DNA of 37,373 bases from Glaciecola sp. UBA2563 (GCA_002340325.1 DDLV01000093.1:1-37373); one strand, 5' to 3'; shown: positions 6,681 to 15,647, counted from the stretch's first letter. Notes: generated by a model from the sequence alone, not told the origin. A program made the numbers and translations.

Positions 6681-8985
6681 TTGCGTTTGCGAACGCCGCT
6701 GCAAATGCGTTACCCATTGCCGCATTTGCTGTTTTTGGCTGCGCAGGCGCTCTTTTGCCTGTGTTTCGTGGTTTAGTCGTTTGCTTTTGCGATCCTCGTC
6801 CAGGCTTTTCTGATCTGGTCGCAGGTTCGTCAAGTTTCATCGTCAGTGCAATGCGTTTTCGCGCAACATCTACATCTGTCACTCTTACTTTGACTAAATC
6901 GCCGGTTTTGACTACTTCACGAGGGTCCTTGATAAACTTGTTCGTCATTGCAGATATATGTACCAATCCATCCTGATGCACACCAATGTCGATAAAAGCG
7001 CCAAAGTTGGCAACATTGCTAACAACACCCTCAAGTATCATTCCTAGTTTGAGATCACTTATTTCTGACACGCCCTCTTTAAAATTAGCGGTTTTAAATT
7101 CCGGCCGCGGATCTCTTCCGGGTTTAATGAGCTCGCTAAATACATCTTTGACCGTAGGCAGTCCAAATACATCATCGACAAAATCCTTGGGATTAAGCGA
7201 TCGAATAATACTGTCGTTTCCAACCAAATCTTCTACTGGTAGCGAAGTGGTTTCTGAGATTTTGTCAACCACCGTATAAGCCTCGGGATGCACAGCACTT
7301 GCGTCTAATGGATTCTGCGCATCCGCTATGCGCAAAAAGCCAGCGGCTTGTTCGAATGCTTTGGGGCCAAGACGTTCTACATCTTTGAGTCGGTCTCGGG
7401 AGGTATATGCGCCCTTCTTGTCGCGCATTGATACGATATTATTAGCCAGTGTTTTATTCAAACCTGAAACATAGGAAAGGAGAGAAGAGGAGGCAGTGTT
7501 CAGATCGACACCCACCGAGTTAACACAGTCTTCAATAACATTATCCAGTGATTTTGCCAACATGCTCTGATTGACATCATGCTGGTACTGGCCCACGCCA
7601 ATGGCTTTTGGCTCAATTTTCACCAGCTCCGCTAGAGGATCTTGAAGGCGCCTTGCAATAGATACAGCACCGCGCAGTGAAACATCCAGTTCAGGTAATT
7701 CATTAGACGCTAGCTCGGACGCTGAATACACCGATGCACCCGCTTCACTTATCACGATTTTTTGAAGTTTAAGGTCAGTTGCCGATTTCATCACACCACT
7801 TACTAACTTATCTGTCTCCCGAGAGCCGGTCCCGTTACCGATACTGATAACTTGTACCTTATATTGTCTGCAAATCTGCTCGAGTGTCCGAATAGACTTA
7901 TCCCATTGTTTTTGAGGGGCATGTGGATAGATTGTAGTGGTGTTAACGACTTTGCCGGTGCTATCCACGACTGCAACTTTTACGCCGGTCCTCAAACCAG
8001 GATCTAGCCCCATAGTAACAAGTGGTCCAGCTGGAGCTGCCATTAGGAGATCTTTAAGATTTTTAGAAAAAACGTTTATTGCTTCTTCTTCTGCACGTTC
8101 TCTTAACTGCGCAAATAACTCAGTTTCTAAATGAAGTGATAATTTTATTCTCCATGTCCAATTGATGACTTGGTCTAGCCACCGTTTGCGAGCGTCACAA
8201 CCGGACTTCAAGTGCAGTGCGCGCTTAACTATCTCCTCACAAAGAGTATTTTTGTTTTCTTCAACTTCAGGGCAAGGATCTAGTGATATAGAAAGGAAAC
8301 TTTCATTGCGTCCCCTGAATATAGCCAACGCACGATGACTAGGTATTTTTACGAAAGCTTCGCTGTAATCAAAGTAGTCGGTGTATTTCTCTCCCTTAGT
8401 CTGCATGCCTTCAATAACGCTGCTTGTTACATGTGCATGTTTTGTAAGGTGAGTTCTGAGTTGTGACAACACATCTGCGTTTTCTGCAAACTGCTCTATA
8501 AGGATAAATCTCACACTGTCCAGTACAGACTTTGCGTCGGGGAAGCCTTCGTCTTCATTGATATATGCGGAAGCAAGTGTCTCGGGTGCTTCATTAATCT
8601 CCTCCAGAATCGCAATTGCAAGTGGCTGTAAGCCTGCCTCAATTGCGATTTGGCCTTTTGTTCTTCTTTTGGGCTTATAAGGCAAATACAGATCTTCTAA
8701 TTCTGTTTTGTTTACCGCACCTAATATTGCCTGTTCAAGCGATTCACTTAGCTTATCTTGTTCTTTTATTGACTTTAGAATCACGTGTCTGCGCGCTTCA
8801 AGCTCGCGCAAATAAGCGAGTCTATGTTCTAGTGTTCGCAACTGTGTATCGGACAACCCATTTGTCGCTTCCTTTCGGTATCGCGCTATAAATGGTACCG
8901 TGGCACCTTCATCAAGCAGTTTGATGGCTGCATCGACTTGATTAACGCTTGCGTTCAATTCCTCAGCAATGGTTGATTCGATCAT
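6667..8985 (-). CDS. tex: Tex/YhgF RNA-binding transcription accessory protein
   Basis: The 772-aa product has the full Tex order: N-terminal helical domain (IAEELNASVNQVDAAIKLLDEGATVPFIARYRKE), a YqgF/RNase-H-like domain starting near 320 (MGLDPGLRTGVKVAVVD), helix-hairpin-helix region at about 490-560 (LNTASSSLLSYVSGL; FLRIADAQNPLDASAVHPE) and a C-terminal S1 RNA-binding domain at about 645-715. The last 50 residues are a Lys/Arg/Ala/Gln-rich tail. Tex binds nucleic acids and the elongating transcription machinery; its precise role in the cell is only partly known. It is divergent from greB, as these two genes are also linked in E. coli. An AGAGAG stretch precedes the ATG. Confidence 0.96.
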   Translation of the reverse strand: MIESTIAEELNASVNQVDAAIKLLDEGATVPFIARYRKEATNGLSDTQLRTLEHRLAYLRELEARRHVILKSIKEQDKLSESLEQAILGAVNKTELEDLYLPYKPKRRTKGQIAIEAGLQPLAIAILEEINEAPETLASAYINEDEGFPDAKSVLDSVRFILIEQFAENADVLSQLRTHLTKHAHVTSSVIEGMQTKGEKYTDYFDYSEAFVKIPSHRALAIFRGRNESFLSISLDPCPEVEENKNTLCEEIVKRALHLKSGCDARKRWLDQVINWTWRIKLSLHLETELFAQLRERAEEEAINVFSKNLKDLLMAAPAGPLVTMGLDPGLRTGVKVAVVDSTGKVVNTTTIYPHAPQKQWDKSIRTLEQICRQYKVQVISIGNGTGSRETDKLVSGVMKSATDLKLQKIVISEAGASVYSASELASNELPELDVSLRGAVSIARRLQDPLAELVKIEPKAIGVGQYQHDVNQSMLAKSLDNVIEDCVNSVGVDLNTASSSLLSYVSGLNKTLANNIVSMRDKKGAYTSRDRLKDVERLGPKAFEQAAGFLRIADAQNPLDASAVHPEAYTVVDKISETTSLPVEDLVGNDSIIRSLNPKDFVDDVFGLPTVKDVFSELIKPGRDPRPEFKTANFKEGVSEISDLKLGMILEGVVSNVANFGAFIDIGVHQDGLVHISAMTNKFIKDPREVVKTGDLVKVRVTDVDVARKRIALTMKLDEPATRSEKPGRGSQKQTTKPRNTGKRAPAQPKTANAAMGNAFAAAFANAKKSD

Positions 8986-9273
8986 CGAGTTATTTTCTCT
9001 CTTATCTTATTTATTTGGTTGTTGGTGTGTATATCGTGGGCGTCCAGCCGAATGTTTGCGTTCAAATTATTCGTCAAGAAATATGGCTATGCAAGGCTAA
9101 ACGTCGCCAGAAACGATAAATTTGATATTCTTTCTCTCGGTCCCCGTTAAATATTGGGATAATTTTCATAAATAGAAGTCGGACTTGGCGATTTTTGCAG
9201 TACAATTTCTCGCAAACGTTTATTTAAGCAACGTATTTAAAAACATCATTTATAAACGTGCAAAATAAGAACA

Positions 9274-9747
9274 ATGAAAACAAAATTAATTACTAAAGAA
9301 GGCTATACAAAACTAAAGCAAGAGCTTGATGAGTTATGGAAAATTGAACGTCCTGAAATCACGAGGAAGGTTACTTGGGCTGCCAGTTTAGGCGATCGCT
9401 CTGAAAATGCTGATTATAAAGAGAACAAAAGAAGACTGAGAGAAATAGACCGCCGAGTGCGCTTTTTACGGAAAACTCTAGAACAAGTGAGGATCGTTGA
9501 GTATGACCAACAGCAAGATGGTCGCGTCTTTTTTGGCGCATGGGTGGAGCTTGAAAATGAGCAGGGGCAGATACTCAAATTTCGAATTGTAGGGCCGGAA
9601 GAAATATACGGGCGCAAAGACTACACCTCTATAGATTCACCGATGGCCAGAGCCTGTCTAAAAAAGGCAGTAGATGATGAGGTGGTGGTCAAAACCCCAA
9701 TGGGTGAAGTTATTTGGATAATTAATGCCATCGAATACCAGAAATAA
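9274..9747 (+). CDS. greB: Transcript cleavage factor GreB
   Basis: GreB enters the secondary channel of RNA polymerase and stimulates cleavage of backtracked RNA. The 157-aa product is near-identical in layout to E. coli GreB (158 aa). It has the coiled-coil hairpin with the catalytic-tip acidic segment in WAASLGDRSENADYKENKRR (D41, E44) and the C-terminal FKBP-like domain with SIDSPMARACL. It is divergent from tex with a 288-bp gap; a TACAAT -10-like hexamer at 9201-9206 is the only promoter element I see. No strong ribosome site precedes the ATG (AATAAGAACA). Confidence 0.97.
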   Translation: MKTKLITKEGYTKLKQELDELWKIERPEITRKVTWAASLGDRSENADYKENKRRLREIDRRVRFLRKTLEQVRIVEYDQQQDGRVFFGAWVELENEQGQILKFRIVGPEEIYGRKDYTSIDSPMARACLKKAVDDEVVVKTPMGEVIWIINAIEYQK

Positions 9748-10121
9748 TCGCCCTAAAACTAAAAAATCTACTTTTGTATATTAATGCGATGACGCGTAAT
9801 TTAGACTTTCGTTGTGAAAATAACGCGTGGATCCACCATTTCGGTTCAACATGGCAAAAAAGAAAGCCATTAGTCGCATGAATGTTGTTTTTGATTAAAA
9901 ACGTTATATACTTATCACGTTTTCGACATTGATGAACGCGCACTTAACGCACTGTCAACCCTCGATAACACTTTTCGTCACGAATTGTTCACACAATGCA
10001 AAAAATTATGTTAACCATGTGCAAAATTTTGAATTAAATTGTGAACTAAATGATGACACTCCGGTCTATAAGACTGTCGTTACTCGCAGAAAATTTGGTA
10101 AATTAACGTGGAGGAGCTTAT
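9748..10121 (+). other. 374-bp non-coding stretch upstream of a small membrane protein
   Basis: A 68-codon frame (9929-10135) exists here but has no ribosome site and overlaps the start of the next gene, so I treat the stretch as non-coding. It contains a possible promoter (TTGTTT at 9885-9890, 16-bp gap, TATACT at 9907-9912) about 195 bp before the next gene's ribosome site, implying a long leader, and a 10-bp palindrome GTGGATCCAC at 9828-9837. No greB terminator is evident. Confidence 0.35.
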
Positions 10122-10355
10122 ATGGCTACCACTAAACATTTCGTTCTGCCTGTAAGGAAACCATCATTATCAACAATGATTTTAGGGTTTGCCGCAATTA
10201 ATGCATCCATCTTGGGTGTGTTATTATTCGTGCTGTGTTGTTTGTCACTTTTGACTAGTCGCCACGATCCCTGGCTACCATTCGCTTTTATCGGTAGCTT
10301 AGTATTGGTTCCCAGTGGGCTTTACGTAATTAGAAAAATACGGCAAAAGCTGTAA
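10122..10355 (+). CDS. Small two-helix inner-membrane protein, unknown function
   Basis: The 77-aa product has a basic N-terminus (MATTKHFVLPVRKP), two hydrophobic segments (about 19-44 and 50-68) separated by SRHDPW, and a basic end (RKIRQKL). That predicts a membrane hairpin with both ends in the cytoplasm. I do not recognise the family. Coding is supported by an excellent ribosome site, GGAGGAG at 10110-10116, 5 nt before ATG. It is followed by a shared bidirectional terminator with the FKBP gene. Confidence 0.75.
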   Translation: MATTKHFVLPVRKPSLSTMILGFAAINASILGVLLFVLCCLSLLTSRHDPWLPFAFIGSLVLVPSGLYVIRKIRQKL

Positions 10356-10370
10356 CTAAGATACGAAGAA

Positions 10371-10396
10371 AAGGCAGCGTGTAGCTGCCTTTTCTC
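10371..10396. terminator. Bidirectional intrinsic terminator
   Basis: AAGGCAGC (10371-10378) and GCTGCCTT (10384-10391) form a perfect 8-bp stem with a 5-nt loop. It is followed by TTCTCTTT on the plus strand, and by a TTTTCTTC tract on the minus strand. It separates the convergent membrane-protein and FKBP genes. Confidence 0.85.
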
Positions 10397-10397
10397 T

Positions 10398-11162
10398 TTA
10401 CTCTTCAGTCGGTTCACTCTCGTCTTTTGTGACACCGAGTAATTCTACGATAAATGTCAATGTTGAGTTAGGTGTAATATTACCCGTCGCGCGCGTACCA
10501 TAGGCGAGTTCAGATGGTATATACAGTTTTATTTTTCCACCTTCTTTCATTAATTGGACACCTTCTGTCCAACCAGGAATGACTTGGTTTAGCGCAAATT
10601 CAATAGGTTCTCCACGCTCATATGATGAGTCGAAAACTGTTCCGTCAAGCAACGTACCTTCATAATGAACCTTTACAATATCGGTGGCACCTGGACTTGC
10701 GCCTTCGCCTTCCTCTAGAATCTCGTATTGCAACCCAGAATCTGTGACAGTAACGCCTTCTTTGGTTGCATTCTCAGCTAGGAAAGCTTTGCCAGCTTCA
10801 AGGTTCTCTGTCGCTTTTTTAGCTTCAAACTCTTGTTGTGCCTGCCGCATCGTCACATCAGCTTGCTGTGCATACTGCTGAAGTTCAGCTTCACTAAATC
10901 TTGAGTTTCCTTCAAGTGTTTCTAGAAAACCAGCAATAATTGCTTCTTTATTGGTATCCATACCAAGTAGCTCTTGCTGCTCAAATCGGCCCTCTACGAA
11001 TAGAGCCATACTAGCGCCGATAGCATAGGTCTGTTTGTCATTGTCGGTGACGAGTTCTACTTTTTCTGCTGGCTCGGCCGGTTCTTCGGTGGTTGTGTTT
11101 CCACCGCATGCACTCACTACGAGCGAAGCGGCTATCATTGTGGCTAAATAAGCCTTCTTCAT
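10398..11162 (-). CDS. fkpA: FKBP-type peptidyl-prolyl isomerase lipoprotein (FkpA-like)
   Basis: The 254-aa protein begins with a lipoprotein signal ending in VSAC (lipid-bearing C19), unlike soluble periplasmic E. coli FkpA. An acidic linker (TTEEPAEPAE) leads to the FKBP N-terminal dimerisation domain (about 35-130) and the FKBP C domain (about 145-245), with VHYEGTLLDGTVFDSSYERG and the active-site VIPGWTEGVQLM. It is expected to fold or chaperone envelope proteins in the periplasm while membrane-anchored. GGAG lies about 10 nt before the ATG. Its upstream region carries hairpin repeat copy C on the same strand. It sits near slyX, as fkpA does in E. coli. Confidence 0.93.
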   Translation of the reverse strand: MKKAYLATMIAASLVVSACGGNTTTEEPAEPAEKVELVTDNDKQTYAIGASMALFVEGRFEQQELLGMDTNKEAIIAGFLETLEGNSRFSEAELQQYAQQADVTMRQAQQEFEAKKATENLEAGKAFLAENATKEGVTVTDSGLQYEILEEGEGASPGATDIVKVHYEGTLLDGTVFDSSYERGEPIEFALNQVIPGWTEGVQLMKEGGKIKLYIPSELAYGTRATGNITPNSTLTFIVELLGVTKDESEPTEE

Positions 11163-11199
11163 AAACTAACTCCAAAATACTATTGATATAAAATTTAAA

Positions 11200-11357
11200 G
11201 CTGATCGCTTTAGCTACGCTACCTAGCTGCAGCATATTAATATTTAAAAGGCGCTTTGCCATCCATGGCCGCTCGGGCTCGCGCCTCCCTGCGCGAGCAC
11301 GCTTTCAAATATTAATATCCCTCCGCTAAGCGCTTTGTCGCTTTAGCGAACAGAATT
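11200..11357 (-). repeat. Twin-hairpin long inverted repeat, copy C
   Basis: The outer arms pair imperfectly (CTGATCGCTTTAGC at 11201-11214 with GCTTTAGCGAACAG at 11340-11353); ATATTAATATTTAAAAG (11234-11250) pairs with 11302-11318 with one G/U. At the apex a perfect 8-bp stem GCTCGCGC/GCGCGAGC (11277-11284, 11291-11298) has minus-strand loop AGGGAG, and GCCA/TGGC (11258-11261, 11266-11269) has minus-strand loop TGGA. The core CCCGAGCGGCCATGGATG is read on the minus strand. It is homologous to copy B inverted. It lies 38 bp upstream of the FKBP start and on its coding strand. Confidence 0.82.
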
Positions 11358-11368
11358 ACCTAAAAATA

Positions 11369-11433
11369 AGGACCCGTTTGACGTTAAGCAAGCGTTATAC
11401 CTAAAAAAGCATGCCTAACGTCAGACGGGTCCT
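11369..11433. repeat. 18-bp inverted repeat upstream of the WD40 gene
   Basis: Arms 11369-11386 and 11416-11433 pair 17 of 18, with the remaining pair G/T, and start AGGACCCGT. The loop is 29 bp. No T tract follows on either strand and there are no GGA loops, so it is not one of the twin-hairpin elements. It might be an operator or an RNA structure in the leader of the WD40 gene. Confidence 0.6.
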
Positions 11434-11493
11434 AAGATTGCGTTCTGTTTTACCGATACATGGTAATCATCTATACAGGAAATTAAAACCAAT

Positions 11494-12471
11494 TTGATAA
11501 ATAACTTCATTAAATATTCGTTCGTCATAATGACATTAGTGTCGGTTTTCGGGTGTGTATTGCCAGAATCAGACCCACTTCAACGTCTGCAATTATCAGA
11601 AGATAGTATTTTTGATGCCGAAATCAATTCAGAAAACGACGTCGCAATTATATCGGTGGTCGGCGGGGCTGTAGAGGTTTGGGATCTAACAACATCAACA
11701 AAGCGTTTTACATTTAGACATCAGGGAGATGGCGTTAACTTGGTGGAAATTGTACGGTTTTCGCCGGATGCTTCTGTAGCTCTTACGGCGGACGATGAGG
11801 CATTTGCACTATGGGATATGCAAACTGGAGAGCCGTATGGGTTTTGGCGAATCGGTGAAAACGAAAGCATCAGAGATATCGCTGTAAGTAATAATGGTAA
11901 GGCGGTACTTGTTGGTAGAGCGAACGGGCAAGTCATGTATTTTGAGCCAACGACTAATCGAAGACTAGAATTTATCGCACATCAGGAAAAGATAAACTCA
12001 GTCGATATTTCCGCCAACGGGAGGTACGCTATCACGGGCAGTAATGATTATATAGCGTACTTGTGGGATACTACGACAGGTCAAATAATCCATGTGTTTA
12101 ATCATCCACATAGAGTCAGCAAAGTGGTGCTAGATCAACAGTCGCGCTATGTGTTTACGGCAGACAGTCAAAAGCAGGCGACTATTTGGGATGTGCAATC
12201 AGGCAAAAAGATCAGCAGTCTTAAGTTTATTGAAAGACAGGTTATATTTACCGCTGCTCACTTTTCCGACGATGGCGAGTATTTGATTACCGGTTCGCCT
12301 TCCCGCAAACTTGCTTTGTGGCGAGTTTCCACAGGTGAAAAGATTAAGCAATGGCAGGTTAAGGCTCGACAGGACTCACCGATACGCTCAGCAGTTGTGT
12401 ACGGCGTCGGTTTTCAATCACAACGCCCAGTATCCATAGCCAGTAGTGGCTACCTCTCAAAATGGGAGTAG
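11494..12471 (+). CDS. WD40-repeat lipoprotein
   Basis: The 325-aa product is a predicted lipoprotein: a hydrophobic N-terminus ends in VFGC (C21), followed by a beta-propeller of about six or seven WD40 repeats. Visible blade ends are VWDLTTSTKRF, LWDMQTGEPYGFW, YLWDTTTGQIIHVF, TIWDVQSGKKISSL, ALWRVSTGEKIKQW and a last YLSKWE. TTG at 11494 is chosen because the next Met (residue 13) would leave only eight residues before the lipobox; AGGA is 13 nt upstream. The partner it scaffolds is unknown. It lies between the FKBP gene and slyX and is probably co-transcribed with slyX (17 bp apart). Confidence 0.85.
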   Translation: MINNFIKYSFVIMTLVSVFGCVLPESDPLQRLQLSEDSIFDAEINSENDVAIISVVGGAVEVWDLTTSTKRFTFRHQGDGVNLVEIVRFSPDASVALTADDEAFALWDMQTGEPYGFWRIGENESIRDIAVSNNGKAVLVGRANGQVMYFEPTTNRRLEFIAHQEKINSVDISANGRYAITGSNDYIAYLWDTTTGQIIHVFNHPHRVSKVVLDQQSRYVFTADSQKQATIWDVQSGKKISSLKFIERQVIFTAAHFSDDGEYLITGSPSRKLALWRVSTGEKIKQWQVKARQDSPIRSAVVYGVGFQSQRPVSIASSGYLSKWE

Positions 12472-12488
12472 CGTAAAAGGAAGACAAC

Positions 12489-12713
12489 ATGCACGCAGAC
12501 GACGAAAACATCAATTCTCGTATAGAGGCGCTAGAGATAAAATCGGCATACCAAGAAGATACAATCGAAAAATTAAATTCAGTCATCATCGAACAAGAAG
12601 CTCGAATTGCTAGTAGTGAACAAAAAATATCGCTGCTCATTGACAAGCTTAAGGAATTTCAGCCTGAAGCAGGCACATCATTTAATCAACAAGAATTGCC
12701 ACCACATTATTAG
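12489..12713 (+). CDS. slyX: SlyX family protein
   Basis: A 74-aa coiled-coil protein with the family's heptad pattern (IEALEIKSAYQEDTIEKLN) and the diagnostic C-terminal PPHY. SlyX is a small cytoplasmic protein of unknown role, usually encoded near fkpA or slyD, as here. AAGGAAG (12477-12483) precedes the ATG by 5 nt. Confidence 0.93.
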   Translation: MHADDENINSRIEALEIKSAYQEDTIEKLNSVIIEQEARIASSEQKISLLIDKLKEFQPEAGTSFNQQELPPHY

Positions 12714-12759
12714 GATGGGAAATATAAGTCTATATTATTGATTTGAGTCCGAGCTTTAA

Positions 12760-12960
12760 TTACGGTTTAAAAACGCCAATAACGCCTGCGTCATTTTTAC
12801 TTGCCTGAGCCGTTTCATCATTGGTCTGGCTTTCTTGATAGTCACAGTTCACACAGTTTATTTTTTCGACATTGTTTTCAAAAAACAGGTGCAAAGTGTC
12901 GACGGATTTACATTTGGGACAAGTCGCGCCAGCGATGAATCGTTTTTTTAGTTTGCGCAA
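12760..12960 (-). CDS. yheV: YheV-family zinc-ribbon protein
   Basis: The 66-aa protein matches YheV: start MRKLKKRFIAGATCP, a zinc ribbon from CPKC (C14, C17) and CVNC (C36, C39), and the conserved end VIGVFKP. Its function is unknown. In E. coli it lies between kefB and slyD near yheS; those two genes are absent here. It is convergent with slyX and divergent from yheS. Confidence 0.92.
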   Translation of the reverse strand: MRKLKKRFIAGATCPKCKSVDTLHLFFENNVEKINCVNCDYQESQTNDETAQASKNDAGVIGVFKP

Positions 12961-13096
12961 AACGCACTCCTCTGTGTAAGCGTCGTCTCTTTTTGAGAGT
13001 CGTATTCAGTCGAACGGGCATTCTATCAAACAAATCGTGTCAATTCTGGTTGAGTTGACACAGCGTTAAGTATATTTATCGCCTATGGAATTGCTG

Positions 13097-13116
13097 ATTG
13101 TTCACAAAAGAACAAT
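13097..13116. promoter_or_regulatory. Short inverted repeat between yheV and yheS
   Basis: ATTGTTC and GAACAAT form a perfect 7-bp inverted repeat with a 6-bp spacer. It lies in the divergent gap, 24 bp upstream of a TACAAT -10-like hexamer (13140-13145) facing yheS, so it could be an operator. No regulator can be named. Confidence 0.35.
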
Positions 13117-13218
13117 TACCTCGAACGAAACCAATGTAGTACAATACGCACAAAGCACATAAAAGCTCTTTCCATAACACAGTCAATTCAATAGCGCAGT
13201 CATCCGTTCCTATCAACT

Positions 13219-15120
13219 ATGATCCAATTAAAACAAATTAGCATACAGCGCGGTACAAAGCCTCTTCTAGAAAAGGCTGATCTGGAAATTTTTGCGCAAA
13301 ACAAAGTCGCAGTCATAGGCGCGAATGGTTGTGGAAAATCCAGTTTATTTAGTGCTTTACAGCATGATCTGCAGCTCGATAACGGTGAAATTTTGATGCC
13401 GAAAGAGTGGCGAGTTGTCGAAGTAGAGCAAGAAGTCGTAGCTGGAAACGCAATTGCGCTGGATTATGTCATTAGTGGTGACAAGGCTCTCACTAAGCTT
13501 CGCAATAGACTGAGCAAGTCAGACAACCTTGCGGGGGAGGAGCTTGCAAGCTTACATGATGAACTTGCCTTACACGGCCATTATGACGCAGAATCTAGAG
13601 CCTCTATAATACTCGCAGGTCTTCGATTTACTGAAGACAATATGACACAACCAGTCAATCAATTTTCGGGTGGGTGGCAAATGCGTCTGAATCTAGCGCG
13701 TGCGCTTTTTTGCCCTTCTGATTTATTACTACTTGATGAACCAACCAACCATTTAGATTTAGATGCGATTATCTGGCTAGAAGAATGGCTGAAAACATAT
13801 CAGGGCACACTAATTCTAATATCACACGATCAATCATTCATTGACTCAACCGTTCAGTATGTCGTGAGTTTTGAAGAAAAAAACTTATGTAAATATACCG
13901 GTGGCTACTCATCTTATGAGCAGCAACGCGCACAAAAAATAAAGCTAGTGGCGGCTGAGCATGCGAAGCAACAGCAAAAACGTCAACATTTAGAATCGTT
14001 CATTACTCGATTTAAAGCAAAAGCAAGCAAGGCCAAGCAAGCACAATCGAGAATAAAGCAGCTACAAAAGATGCAGGAAACGTTGCCTCTGCGAGAGCAG
14101 GCGGCGTTTTCTTTTGATTTTCTAGCCCCTGAAAAGCTGCCCAATCCTTTGATTAGGATGGAGGCGTTGCAACTGGGTTATACCGACAAGCCAATACTCA
14201 ATGACGTACAGTTTAATCTCGTACCTGGAAGTAGAATTGGATTATTGGGTAAAAATGGTGCAGGCAAGTCTACTTTTATGAAGTTTCTTGCCGGCAAACT
14301 TAAACCATTGCAGGGCGATGTAGCTGCTTCGGCGGGTTTGAGTATTGGCTATTTTACGCAATACCAAATTGACGCATTAAGCTTTGATGACTCGCCGTTA
14401 ATGCATATACAGCGACTTAGTCCTCTCGTAACCGAACAGAGCATAAGAGACTATTTAGGTGGCTTTGGTTTTCACGGCGATCAAGCCTTAGCTAGCGTCG
14501 GCAACATGTCTGGAGGCGAAAAGGCCCGCGTTGTGTTGGCAATACTGGTTTGGCAGAGACCGAATTTGCTATTGCTCGATGAACCGACCAACCATCTTGA
14601 TATCGGTGTAAGACAAGCACTTACGTTTGCCTTGCAATCGTTTGAGGGGGCCTTAGTGTTGGTATCGCACGATCGATATCTATTAGAATCCGTCTGTGAC
14701 GATTTTTACCTTGTTAACGCAGGACAATTGCAACCTTTTGACGGTAATTTAGATGACTATCGCACTTGGATATTAAAGACTGACAGCACAACAAAAAAGG
14801 ATTCGATAAAGAACGATCATTCTGCGGTAATCGATCGCAAAGCTGAAAAGCGTCGTGCCGCAGAATTGCGACAAAAACTTTCACCATATAAGAAATCGCT
14901 TCAGCAAACTGAACGGCAGATTTCTTCTCTAAATAAAGCGTTGAAAGTCATAGAAGACGAATTGGCTGACGAGAATATGTATCGCGATGAAAATAAGTCG
15001 ATGCTAAAGCAACATTTGCACGAGCAAAAAGAATTAAAGCAAAAACTATCTACGCATGAAGAACAGTGGTTAGCATTGGTTGAAGAAATTGAACACATCG
15101 AAAATCAAATCGCAGATTAG
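13219..15120 (+). CDS. yheS: ABC-F family ATPase YheS
   Basis: The 633-aa soluble ABC-F protein has two ATPase cassettes without membrane segments. Walker A motifs are at 34-42 (GANGCGKSS) and 344-352 (GKNGAGKST), signatures SGGWQ (S150) and SGGEK (S431), and Walker B LLLLDEPTNHLD follows each. The ABC-F linker lies between them (about 240-300, Lys/Gln-rich), and a C-terminal coiled coil spans about 530-630. ABC-F proteins act on ribosomes; YheS is implicated in handling of stalled translation. It heads the yheS-TIGR02444-yheT-yheU operon (gaps of 8 and 3 bp, then an overlap). No Shine-Dalgarno is visible before ATG 13219. Confidence 0.96.
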   Translation: MIQLKQISIQRGTKPLLEKADLEIFAQNKVAVIGANGCGKSSLFSALQHDLQLDNGEILMPKEWRVVEVEQEVVAGNAIALDYVISGDKALTKLRNRLSKSDNLAGEELASLHDELALHGHYDAESRASIILAGLRFTEDNMTQPVNQFSGGWQMRLNLARALFCPSDLLLLDEPTNHLDLDAIIWLEEWLKTYQGTLILISHDQSFIDSTVQYVVSFEEKNLCKYTGGYSSYEQQRAQKIKLVAAEHAKQQQKRQHLESFITRFKAKASKAKQAQSRIKQLQKMQETLPLREQAAFSFDFLAPEKLPNPLIRMEALQLGYTDKPILNDVQFNLVPGSRIGLLGKNGAGKSTFMKFLAGKLKPLQGDVAASAGLSIGYFTQYQIDALSFDDSPLMHIQRLSPLVTEQSIRDYLGGFGFHGDQALASVGNMSGGEKARVVLAILVWQRPNLLLLDEPTNHLDIGVRQALTFALQSFEGALVLVSHDRYLLESVCDDFYLVNAGQLQPFDGNLDDYRTWILKTDSTTKKDSIKNDHSAVIDRKAEKRRAAELRQKLSPYKKSLQQTERQISSLNKALKVIEDELADENMYRDENKSMLKQHLHEQKELKQKLSTHEEQWLALVEEIEHIENQIAD

Positions 15121-15128
15121 ACAGAATC

Positions 15129-15644
15129 ATGAATGACATCCAGTCCCCAATAACAGCTTCAAAGCTTTGGGATTTTTGTCTTGACCTTTATTCTCATAAA
15201 CGCATTCGCGAACTAAGCCTGTGGTTTCAAGACAACGCAGCAATAAACGTTAATTTTGTGTTGTTTTTAGCGTATCTAAATAAAAATCACCTTCCGATCA
15301 ACGACGTGCAAATCAGCGACCATATAGAACAAATTTCTGCGTTAGATGCAAAAGTGGATGAGTTTCGTCAATACAGGCGCTCTCTTAAAGGTAAAGATGA
15401 ATCGTCGTATCAAGCGGCATTGTCTCAAGAGCTTGAAATGGAGAAAGAAATTCAACAGATGTTGGTTAACCACTACAATCAAATTTTCGAAACTTATCGC
15501 TTGTCGAAAACTGAAATAACGATAGAGAGCTTTGAAGTTAATTTGCTGCGTGCGTTAGACCTGAACAAAGGTCGTCAGCTTGCAACATCAAACAGCATAA
15601 ACGCGATGGTATCTGAGATGGCTGCACTAATGGAGCAGAACTAA
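15129..15644 (+). CDS. TIGR02444-family protein
   Basis: A 171-aa all-helical cytoplasmic protein. The N-terminal LWDFCLDLYSHKRIRELSLWFQDNAAINVNFVLFLAYL is the signature of the TIGR02444 / DUF2390 family, which has no known function and often sits between yheS and yheT in marine gammaproteobacteria. The middle (about 75-110) is charged and probably coiled. It starts 8 bp after yheS and ends 3 bp before yheT, so it is in the same operon. Confidence 0.88.
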   Translation: MNDIQSPITASKLWDFCLDLYSHKRIRELSLWFQDNAAINVNFVLFLAYLNKNHLPINDVQISDHIEQISALDAKVDEFRQYRRSLKGKDESSYQAALSQELEMEKEIQQMLVNHYNQIFETYRLSKTEITIESFEVNLLRALDLNKGRQLATSNSINAMVSEMAALMEQN

Positions 15645-15647
15645 CCT

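Noticed and set aside
9828..9837. GTGGATCCAC palindrome after greB
   Set aside because: A 10-bp palindrome is short enough to be chance and lacks a paired or repeated context.
9929..10135. A 68-codon frame upstream of the small membrane protein
   Set aside because: It has no ribosome site, overlaps the next start and ribosome site, and has an unlikely composition.
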